Shown here: one piece after another, positions 57,176 to 64,000 of the stretch
Position numbering within the stretch: position 1 is the first letter of the stretch
Layout: the number at the start of each line of letters is the position of its first letter
DNA from: Flavobacterium pectinovorum
Lineage (GTDB): Bacteria; Bacteroidota; Bacteroidia; Flavobacteriales; Flavobacteriaceae
Assembly: GCF_900142715.1 (NCBI RefSeq)
Contig: NZ_FRBX01000003.1
Span: 248,001 to 312,000 of the forward strand
Direction: 5' to 3'
DNA: 64,000 bases
Notes under the pieces: generated by a model
Databases searched by the model: none
The model's input: the letters and a program-made list of their open reading frames with translations, nothing else
What the model was told of the DNA's origin: nothing
Program-made: the position numbers and the translations under genes

Positions 57176-59323
57176 TTATCCCTTCTTCAAAATACTTCCT
57201 AAACCTCTACCAATCTGCTCAATAGCTTCAAGACCTTTTGTCAATGGCGTAGCGGTAAAATCTTCGTAAGCATCCATAGAAGTTACTTTATTATCATCTT
57301 GCGGATAAACCAAAATCAGGTTATTTTCTTCAAATGATTTTTCGAATTTCTGTGGTAATTTATCAAAAATAGATTGATACGAAACAGAACCTTTTCTTGA
57401 TAAATTAAAAGCAATTAAATCAGTTGGTTTAATTTCATCTGAAATAGCTTCAAAATCTTCCCAATCTAAAATACTCTTGAATCCTAATTTTGCGCTAAGT
57501 TTCAAATTAGCAGCAATCTGCATAATAGACTGATGCGTTTTATATTCGGCATAAATCACAATCGGAATACTTAATTCCTGTGATAATCGGCAGATTTTTT
57601 GAAGTAAAAGCTGAAATCCAACTCCTCTTTCTGAAAAAGGCGGGCAAATAAATACCAATCTTTTTTCTTCAATAAAAGGTTTTTCAAATCGGCAGATAAA
57701 TAAACTTTTGTCTACGTTATTAATGATCGAATCTACGTTTTCTCCAAAAATTTTATCCAGGAAACCTGTTTTTCTCGGCCAGCCTACAATCACAATATCC
57801 GACATGATTTCTTTTGAAGTTCTCGCAATTCCACTCGCCGGATTATGATCGATTCTGGCAATGGTATTGATTTTTACTTCAGATGCTGAACCCTGAATTA
57901 CAAATTTATCAACAGCTTTTCTATATCTTAAAATATTTTTTTCGGCCTGATCATTATTCGGAACAATCGTTAGCAAAGTAACCGGATTGGCAGATTTTTT
58001 ATCTTTTATTAAAAGTGCAAAATCCAGCAAACTCGATGTTGCAGAAGTTTTTGCCAGCGGGATCAAAATATGCTCTTCCAGAATCTTATCTCTGTTGGTA
58101 TCTTCATGCGAAACTTCTTCTTCACAAATGGCAATTTTTTTAGCTGCTTTTTCTGTAGCAAAAGAGGCCACAATACACGTAATCAGAATTAAAATAATAG
58201 TTCCGTTTAATATATTTTCATCTAAAATTTTCGCTTTAAAACCTACCAAAATTACCGCCAGAGTTGCTGCAGCGTGCGCACTACTCAATCCGAAAATAAG
58301 CTGTCTTTCTGTCTTTGTGTATTTAAAAACAATTTGCGTAAAAAAGGCCGCAAACCATTTTCCAAAAATAGCCACAACACTCAATGTTCCGGCAACAATT
58401 AAAGCTGTTGGTCCGCTCAAAATAACACTGATATCAACAAGCATTCCCACAGAAATCAGGAAAAACGGAATAAACAATGAATTACCAATAAACTCAATTC
58501 TGTTCATCAATGCAGATGAATGCGGAATTAACGGATTTAATGCCAAACCGGCAACGAAAGCACCAATAATAGGCTCTACTCCTGCTACTTCGGCTAAAAA
58601 CGCGGCGAAGAAAACGACTGAAAGTACAAATATATAATGGGCGTGTTTTTCACTTTCTAATTTCTTGAAAAACCATTTTGCAATTCTCGGAATAACCAAA
58701 AACATAATGGCTGAGAAAATAGCCAGCGAAACGCCTAACTTTATCCAAAAAGCCTGATTTAGATTCCCCTGAGCGCTTCCCATAATTACGGCAAGAATAA
58801 TCAAAACAGCAGTATCAGTTAAAATTGTTCCACCAACAGTAATGGCAACCGCCTGATTTTTTGAGATTCCCATTTTACTCACAATTGGATATGCAACCAA
58901 AGTGTGTGTGGCAAACATACTCGCCGTTAAAAAACTGGCATTAAAATCATATTGAAGTAAATAATAACAAACAGGAAAACCAATGGATAAGGGGAAAATA
59001 AAAGTAAAAAAACCGAATAATAAACTCTTATTTTGATTGGCTTTAAATTCGTTCATATCGAGTTCGAGACCGGCGATAAACATGATATACAAAAGTCCGA
59101 TGGTTGAAAACAAATCAACTGCCGAGCTTTTGGCAAGAATATTAAGCCCGTGAGGACCAATGACTACACCAGAAATTATAAGCCCTATAATTCCGGGAAT
59201 GTTTATTTTTTTTAGTAAAATTGGAGACAGCAGAATAATGAAAAGTATCAACGAGAAAATTAATACTGGATTGTTAAGCGGTAATTCGAATTCTTGTAAT
59301 AAATGCTTGAAAAATTCTATCAT
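57176..59323 (-). CDS. CPA2-type cation:proton antiporter with C-terminal universal-stress domain
   Basis: A 715-residue protein. The first about 390 residues form 12 membrane helices of the CPA2 Na+/K+-H+ antiporter family (IPGIIGLIISGVVIGPHGLN at the start, then LAEVAGVEPIIGAFVAGLALNPL in helix 8, the ion-binding region). The remaining about 320 residues are soluble, with two alpha/beta units that resemble UspA-type nucleotide domains and would be cytoplasmic regulators. It should exchange protons with Na+ or K+ across the inner membrane. It is the first gene of a leftward operon. Confidence 0.93.
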   Translation of the reverse strand: MIEFFKHLLQEFELPLNNPVLIFSLILFIILLSPILLKKINIPGIIGLIISGVVIGPHGLNILAKSSAVDLFSTIGLLYIMFIAGLELDMNEFKANQNKSLLFGFFTFIFPLSIGFPVCYYLLQYDFNASFLTASMFATHTLVAYPIVSKMGISKNQAVAITVGGTILTDTAVLIILAVIMGSAQGNLNQAFWIKLGVSLAIFSAIMFLVIPRIAKWFFKKLESEKHAHYIFVLSVVFFAAFLAEVAGVEPIIGAFVAGLALNPLIPHSSALMNRIEFIGNSLFIPFFLISVGMLVDISVILSGPTALIVAGTLSVVAIFGKWFAAFFTQIVFKYTKTERQLIFGLSSAHAAATLAVILVGFKAKILDENILNGTIILILITCIVASFATEKAAKKIAICEEEVSHEDTNRDKILEEHILIPLAKTSATSSLLDFALLIKDKKSANPVTLLTIVPNNDQAEKNILRYRKAVDKFVIQGSASEVKINTIARIDHNPASGIARTSKEIMSDIVIVGWPRKTGFLDKIFGENVDSIINNVDKSLFICRFEKPFIEEKRLVFICPPFSERGVGFQLLLQKICRLSQELSIPIVIYAEYKTHQSIMQIAANLKLSAKLGFKSILDWEDFEAISDEIKPTDLIAFNLSRKGSVSYQSIFDKLPQKFEKSFEENNLILVYPQDDNKVTSMDAYEDFTATPLTKGLEAIEQIGRGLGSILKKG

Positions 59324-59643
59324 AATGTGATTTTATCTTCTTTGTGGTATTTCAATTTTTTCGTAAAAAAGGCTTCTAAAAATTGAAAAAACATATCAGA
59401 AGTTATTATTTATCCGATTGTTTAAAAGTTAAAAAAACCGGATTTTTTAGTGATTGTTTCATTACAAAAATACCTAAAAAAACCTCGAACTCTTTACGAA
59501 AACCGCATATTAAGCAATTAAATTTATTTCATTGCCAAATTATTAAAATTTAATATCTTTTTTAACAAAACCGCAACATTAACAATTAAATATTCACGTT
59601 CGTTGCATTATTCAATTATCTTTGTCTTAATAAAAATTGAACA
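59324..59643. other. Divergent intergenic region between antiporter and serine ammonia-lyase genes
   Basis: 320 bp, very AT-rich. TATCTTTG at 59617-59624 fits the -7 consensus and lies 20 nt before the ATG at 59644; no matching -33 box at usual distance. I see no gene, repeat or hairpin otherwise. Confidence 0.55.
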
Positions 59644-61071
59644 ATGGAAGAATGTATCTCTGTTTTTGATATGCTTAAAATTGGTGTTGGCCCGTCGAGT
59701 TCCCATACATTAGGTCCGTGGCGCGCCGCAGAACGTTTTTTAAAAGAGTTAAAAGACGAATCTATTTTAGAACAAACTACCAGAGTCAGGGTCGACTTAT
59801 ACGGCTCTCTTTCCTTAACCGGAAAAGGCCATGCTACAGATTTAGCAGTTATGCTCGGTTTAAGCGGTCAGGATCCCGAATATATTCCCATTGAAGATAT
59901 TGCAGGAATCATCAAATCGATCGAAACCAAAAATGAAATCGTTTTGGGCAACCAGATTACGATTCCGTTTTACTTTCTTCAGGACATTGTTTTCAATAAA
60001 GACTTTCTCCCTTTTCATGCCAATGGCCTAAAATTTACGGCTTACAAAGCTGATAACTCTGAATACGAATCTACTTTTTATTCTATCGGAGGTGGTTTTG
60101 TGGTGAAAGAAGAACGTACCAATGCCAAAATAAAAGAAGAAATAAAATGTGCCTTTCCGTTCCCTATTCAAAATGCGGTTGAACTTTTAAATTATACGGT
60201 TTCAGAAAACAAAATGATTTCTGAAATTGTTTATGAAAACGAAAAATCAATGCGTCCTGAAGCCGAAATTCATTCGGAATTAATGCGTATTTGGAACAGT
60301 ATGCTCGAATGTATGTACATTGGCTGTCATACAGGAGGAATTCTTCCGGGCGGATTAAATGTGCGCAGAAGAGCTTTTGATATGCATCAGGGTTTAATTG
60401 GACTATCAAATTATTCTGATCCGCAAACGTGGTTGGAAGAAATCAGAAAAACAGAAGTGAAATTTCGCCAGATATTAAAATGGGTAAGCTGTTTTGCACT
60501 TGCTGTAAATGAAGTAAATGCTTCTTTGGGCCGTGTGGTTACAGCACCTACAAACGGAAGCGCTGGTGTAATTCCGGCAGTTTTGATGTATTATCTGGTG
60601 ATTGAAAACCATAAGGCAGGCGAAAAAGAAATCAAACAATTTTTGATGGTTGCCGGAGAAATTGGAAGTATCTTTAAAAAAGGAGCTACTATTTCTGCAG
60701 CAATGGGCGGTTGTCAGGCCGAAATTGGTGTTTCGTCAGCAATGGCTGCTGCAGCACTTTGCGAATTAATGGGCGGAACTCCTGCCCAGGTTTTAATGGC
60801 TGCCGAAATTGCAATGGAACATCATCTTGGTTTAACCTGCGACCCAATTGGTGGTTTGGTACAAATTCCGTGTATTGAAAGAAATACAATGGGCGCCATA
60901 AAAGCGATAAATGCTGCAGAATTGGCCTTAGAAACCGATTCTAAAAATGCAAAAGTTCCGTTGGATAAAGTAATCAATACGATGTGGCAAACGGCAAAAG
61001 ATATGAATTCAAAATACAAAGAAACCTCTGAAGGGGGGCTTGCTATTGCTGTTAATATGGCGGATTGCTAA
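59644..61071 (+). CDS. sdaA: L-serine ammonia-lyase, iron-sulfur type, single chain
   Basis: A 475-residue cytoplasmic enzyme converting L-serine to pyruvate and ammonia. The N-terminal half ([32 protein letters not shown]) is the beta-subunit domain and the C-terminal half ([58 protein letters not shown]) the alpha domain with the three Cys ligands of a [4Fe-4S] cluster. Length is that of the fused single-chain form. The cluster makes it oxygen-sensitive. Confidence 0.95.
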   Translation: MEECISVFDMLKIGVGPSSSHTLGPWRAAERFLKELKDESILEQTTRVRVDLYGSLSLTGKGHATDLAVMLGLSGQDPEYIPIEDIAGIIKSIETKNEIVLGNQITIPFYFLQDIVFNKDFLPFHANGLKFTAYKADNSEYESTFYSIGGGFVVKEERTNAKIKEEIKCAFPFPIQNAVELLNYTVSENKMISEIVYENEKSMRPEAEIHSELMRIWNSMLECMYIGCHTGGILPGGLNVRRRAFDMHQGLIGLSNYSDPQTWLEEIRKTEVKFRQILKWVSCFALAVNEVNASLGRVVTAPTNGSAGVIPAVLMYYLVIENHKAGEKEIKQFLMVAGEIGSIFKKGATISAAMGGCQAEIGVSSAMAAAALCELMGGTPAQVLMAAEIAMEHHLGLTCDPIGGLVQIPCIERNTMGAIKAINAAELALETDSKNAKVPLDKVINTMWQTAKDMNSKYKETSEGGLAIAVNMADC

Positions 61072-61081
61072 ATAAAAGTTT

Positions 61082-61113
61082 GCCACGAATTAAAAATTCG
61101 TGAAATTCGTGGC
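61082..61113. repeat. GCCACGAATT hairpin
   Basis: GCCACGAATT (61082-61091) pairs with AATTCGTGGC (61104-61113), a hairpin just past the sdaA stop; no T run. Confidence 0.6.
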
Positions 61114-61128
61114 GACAAAAAATACTAC

Positions 61129-62328
61129 ATGAAAAAATACCACTTTATAGCAGCATTATTATTTTGCTCTATTTTACTACAAGCCCAGGAACGTTATTTT
61201 TTAAATTCAGATACCCGATTGTATACTTCGACAAGTACTTCTGCTGAATTTTTAGGTTATTTTAAATATGGTGCCGAAGTTCAGTTATTATCTAAAAATG
61301 AAAATGGCTGGTACAAAGTAAAAGCTGATAATTTATCTGAAGGATATGTTCCTGAAAAATTTGTGGGAACAAGATTAAACGCTGCCGACATTAAAACTGT
61401 TGATAACGAAAATCCTGTTTTGGCAGGCGGTGATCAATATTATGGCGGAAATCATCTTTTTGTTTTGGTGGCGGGTTTAAAAGCAAGGGCACTTCCTGAT
61501 AAAACTTCAAAAATTAAAGAAATTTTGTTTACCGGAGATCCTGTTCCGGTAAATTATCTTCCTAAAAATCAAGACGAATGGGTGAATATTGGTGGAAATT
61601 TTGACTATGAAAATGCAAAATTTACACTGAGAAAATTCATTGGCAAAAGACCTGATTTTAATACCTTAATCAAAGAGTTCGACAAACTGAATCCTGATGC
61701 AATTGCTGAACGAAAAACTGTTGCCGAACGAATTGTAGAACTGGCCTGGAACAGCGATTATTCAAAACTAGCTCCTGCATATCAAAGATATTCTGAAGTT
61801 GTTAAACAATTGAACGACCCTAAACTAATTGCTGATACAGAACTGAATGTGTCTATTGCCAAAGGATTAGACAAACATAAATTACCGGAACAAATTGTTG
61901 CTTTTACGCAAAAAACCGAATTTATTTTGAAAGGTATTAAAACAAAATCTTTGTTTCTTACTCAAAAAGAATTGGTTAAAACCTTTGGAAAACCTGCAAA
62001 AACAGCCAGTATAGGCGATGAATGTGGTGTTTATTTAAGTGATTTGTTTTACTATTATCCGGATTTAGAAGTTTCTGTTGATGAAAAACAAAACAAAGCT
62101 GAAATTGTAAAGGTTTTTATCAATGAAAATAATAAAATGATTTTGAATGCCAATTCGGTTTTAGATAACACAATAACTGAAAAAGCATTTATCGAAAAAT
62201 ACGGCACTTATATAACAGCTTCTATCAAAGCACCACATTCCTACTCCCTGCAATTTGAAGACAGCGAATTTAGAATAGAATTCAAAGACGGAAAGCTCTT
62301 TTTTATTGAAATATTCTTCTATTGCTGA
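61129..62328 (+). CDS. Exported protein with two bacterial SH3 domains
   Basis: A 399-residue protein with a signal peptide ending LLQAQ (residues 16-20). Residues about 22-85 form an SH3b unit (TRLYTSTSTSAEFLGYFKYGAEVQLLSKNENGWYKVKA). A second occurs at about 110-165 (LKARALPDKTSKIKEILFTGDPVPVNYLPKNQDEWVNI). The rest has no recognisable domain; one FGKPAKT...GDECGVYL stretch may be a small fold. SH3b units often bind peptidoglycan or stems. Function unknown. Confidence 0.83.
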   Translation: MKKYHFIAALLFCSILLQAQERYFLNSDTRLYTSTSTSAEFLGYFKYGAEVQLLSKNENGWYKVKADNLSEGYVPEKFVGTRLNAADIKTVDNENPVLAGGDQYYGGNHLFVLVAGLKARALPDKTSKIKEILFTGDPVPVNYLPKNQDEWVNIGGNFDYENAKFTLRKFIGKRPDFNTLIKEFDKLNPDAIAERKTVAERIVELAWNSDYSKLAPAYQRYSEVVKQLNDPKLIADTELNVSIAKGLDKHKLPEQIVAFTQKTEFILKGIKTKSLFLTQKELVKTFGKPAKTASIGDECGVYLSDLFYYYPDLEVSVDEKQNKAEIVKVFINENNKMILNANSVLDNTITEKAFIEKYGTYITASIKAPHSYSLQFEDSEFRIEFKDGKLFFIEIFFYC

Positions 62329-62383
62329 TTTCAATCTATAATTATTCAATACTTTTACATCTTCAAAAAAAACAAAAAACAAA

Positions 62384-63202
62384 ATGTCAGTAGCAAAAAA
62401 AGATTATAAAAGAATCACTACAAAGTCGTTAATCGAAATGAAAAGCAACGGAGAGAAAATCTCTATGCTAACGGCCTACGATTATACAATGGCAAAAATC
62501 GTTGATACTGCCGGAGTTGATGTGATTTTGGTTGGAGATTCAGCTTCAAATGTTATGGCGGGCCACGAAACGACTTTGCCAATTACTTTAGACCAAATGA
62601 TTTACCATGCTTCGTCTGTAGTTCGTGCTATCGAAAGAGCTTTGGTTGTAGTTGATTTACCTTTTGGAAGTTACCAGTCTGACCCGAAAGAAGCTTTACG
62701 TTCTGCCATCAGAATCATGAAAGAAAGCGGTGGTCATGCAGTAAAATTAGAGGGAGGAAAAGAAATTAAAGAATCTATCAAAAAAATATTAAATGCAGGA
62801 ATTCCGGTTATGGGACACTTGGGTTTAACACCACAATCTATCTATAAATTCGGAACTTACAGTGTTCGTGCCAAAGAGGAAGAAGAAGCAGACAAACTAA
62901 TTGAAGACGCTAAATTGCTTGAAAAAATTGGCTGTTTTGGTATTGTTCTTGAAAAAATCCCTGCTGATTTAGCCGAAAAAGTAGCAAAAAGCATTTCGAT
63001 TCCTGTTATCGGAATTGGTGCCGGAGGCGGCGTAGACGGACAGGTTTTGGTTATTCACGATATGTTGGGAATGAACAACGAATTTAGTCCAAGATTTTTA
63101 CGTCGTTACCTAAATCTTTACGAAGAAATGACAAAAGCAATTGGTCAATATGCTGCTGATGTGAAATCTAGTGATTTCCCTAATTCTAATGAACAATATT
63201 AG
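62384..63202 (+). CDS. panB: 3-methyl-2-oxobutanoate hydroxymethyltransferase PanB
   Basis: A 272-residue TIM-barrel enzyme. Signatures: [43 protein letters not shown] (Mg and ketoacid site), [30 protein letters not shown] and [21 protein letters not shown]. It makes ketopantoate from 2-oxoisovalerate and methylene-tetrahydrofolate, the first committed step of pantothenate synthesis. Length is standard. The decamer is cytoplasmic. Confidence 0.97.
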   Translation: MSVAKKDYKRITTKSLIEMKSNGEKISMLTAYDYTMAKIVDTAGVDVILVGDSASNVMAGHETTLPITLDQMIYHASSVVRAIERALVVVDLPFGSYQSDPKEALRSAIRIMKESGGHAVKLEGGKEIKESIKKILNAGIPVMGHLGLTPQSIYKFGTYSVRAKEEEEADKLIEDAKLLEKIGCFGIVLEKIPADLAEKVAKSISIPVIGIGAGGGVDGQVLVIHDMLGMNNEFSPRFLRRYLNLYEEMTKAIGQYAADVKSSDFPNSNEQY

Positions 63203-63428
63203 TTTTTAAGTTGCTAAGGTTCTGAGATTCTAAGTTGGTACGATTTTAAGGTTACTTTTTTAGGTACAAAGGCTCAAAGCAACAATCCCGAAGCTTCAGA
63301 ACAAAGGTATTGGAAATTGAATAGCCTCCTGCTTTAGCTGGAGGTAAATTTTAATTTCATCAAAATGGCTTTAGCCGAATTCTTTCAATCTAAAATCAGA
63401 AATCTAAAATTCCCCGAAAGTCTAAATA
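63203..63428. repeat. Dispersed intergenic repeats between panB and the rlu gene
   Basis: Contains CTTTG/CAAAG phrases (GGTACAAAGGCTCAAAGC at 63264), and AGCCTCCTGCTTTAGCTGGAGG (63323-63344), which can fold as CCTCC/GGAGG hairpin, then ATGGCTTTAGCC. No gene. Confidence 0.55.
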
Positions 63429-64000
63429 ATGAAAATAATCTCAGATAAAAATAACCTTCAGGTATTACACGAAGACAATCATATTATTGTGGTTAACAAA
63501 CGCGTAGGCGATATTGTGCAAGGTGATAAAACGGGGGACAAACCTCTATCTGATGTTGTAAAAGAATACATTAAAGACAAATACAATAAACCTGGCGACG
63601 TTTTTCTGGGGGTAATTCACCGTTTGGACCGGCCTACAACCGGAATCGTGGTTTTTGCCAGAACCAGTAAAGCTTTAACACGAATGAACGAATTGTTCAG
63701 CAATCGCGAAACACAAAAAACCTATTGGGCAGTTGTCAAGAATAAACCTTTGGAAACAACTGCCAAATTGGTTCATTATCTTAAACGAAACGAAAAAAAT
63801 AATACTTCAAAAGCACATTTAAAAGAAGTTCCCGATAGCAAAATTGCCAGTCTGGATTATACTGTTTTTAAAGAACTTCAAAATTATGTAGCTCTGGAAA
63901 TTAATCTTCACACAGGTCGCCACCATCAAATTCGTGCACAATTGTCTGCAATTGGCTCACCTATAAAAGGCGATTTAAAATACGGTTTTGACCGAAGTAA
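63429..64000 (+). CDS. RluA-family pseudouridine synthase (C-terminus cut by window edge)
   Basis: Open from ATG at 63429 to the last base, 190 residues visible. The catalytic motif H-R-L-D67-R-P-T-T-G in FLGVIHRLDRPTTGIVVFAR holds the nucleophile Asp; HTGRHHQIRAQL is the second family motif. It should convert uridine to pseudouridine in rRNA or tRNA. The short lead before the catalytic region means no S4 domain. Pairing with panB is common in this phylum. Confidence 0.93.
   Translation, partial: MKIISDKNNLQVLHEDNHIIVVNKRVGDIVQGDKTGDKPLSDVVKEYIKDKYNKPGDVFLGVIHRLDRPTTGIVVFARTSKALTRMNELFSNRETQKTYWAVVKNKPLETTAKLVHYLKRNEKNNTSKAHLKEVPDSKIASLDYTVFKELQNYVALEINLHTGRHHQIRAQLSAIGSPIKGDLKYGFDRS

Noticed and set aside
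57987..58637. 216-codon open frame on the plus strand
   Set aside because: It lies wholly opposite the antiporter gene, which has full family motifs; the frame is a shadow.
1..64000. tRNA, rRNA, insertion sequence, prophage or integrase genes
   Set aside because: No cloverleaf ending in CCA-type acceptor, no rRNA signature, and no transposase or integrase motifs were found on reading either strand; a tRNAscan and IS search would be needed to be certain.

Overview
The window looks like a chromosomal segment of a Flavobacterium-type member of the Bacteroidota. The DNA is AT-rich. Genes often lack a Shine-Dalgarno sequence, and several promoters match the Bacteroidota pattern TTG/TTTG - 17 to 23 nt - TAnnTTTG. 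There is a SusC/SusD pair, lineage-typical families (DUF3667, DUF4293, DUF4180, a Rho factor with a long disordered insert), and many short palindromic intergenic repeats. I saw no rRNA, tRNA, CRISPR array, insertion sequence or prophage.

Region 1 (1-19000). A nitrate/nitrite transporter cut by the window edge is followed by a 1.2-kb non-coding stretch. This stretch appears to be a long, structured leader with a nine-residue leader peptide, MKTMHNCCK, which has two adjacent Cys codons and a hairpin right behind it. The leader feeds a sulfatase cluster: SusC, SusD, two sulfatases, two related small membrane-anchored proteins of the DUF1254/DUF1214 type, a 39-residue membrane microprotein, a sterol-desaturase-type di-iron hydroxylase, a rhodanese-thioredoxin fusion with Ser in place of the catalytic Cys, a third membrane-anchored sulfatase, a YeiH-type putative sulfate exporter and a fourth sulfatase. 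Two palindrome families occupy the gaps between its later genes. The simplest reading is an outer-membrane uptake and desulfation system for a sulfate ester, probably controlled by cysteine supply. The substrate is not known and no sulfatase-maturing enzyme is present in the window.

Region 2 (19000-42500). Mostly core genes: ornithine aminotransferase with a divergent Lrp-type regulator, a dienelactone-hydrolase family protein, a DUF3667 protein with an M28 peptidase, Rho, a LuxR-type response regulator with its histidine kinase, a phosphoesterase, an unusual repeat-bearing SPFH (flotillin-like) protein, TruA, an ABC exporter, a NUMOD4/HNH-like protein, dihydrolipoyl dehydrogenase, a DUF2314-ankyrin protein, an arginase-family protein with an altered metal ligand, a TPM-domain protein, a Suppressor-of-fused domain protein and a lipoprotein beta-carbonic anhydrase.

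Region 3 (42500-59400). A run of small accessory enzymes, probably for stress or detoxification: an ArsR-AHSA1 pair, two GNAT acetyltransferases, a quinone reductase, DUF4180, two SnoaL-like proteins, two more AHSA1/SRPBCC proteins, DUF1801 proteins, a racemase, a serine hydrolase, an MBL-fold enzyme, a lactonase-like propeller, a LOG-family protein, a 2H phosphoesterase, a VOC protein, DUF2625 and a CPA2 antiporter. One small membrane protein carries a motif like helix X of cytochrome oxidase subunit I.

Region 4 (59400-64000). Core metabolism again: L-serine ammonia-lyase, an SH3-domain secreted protein, PanB, and an RluA-type pseudouridine synthase cut by the right edge.
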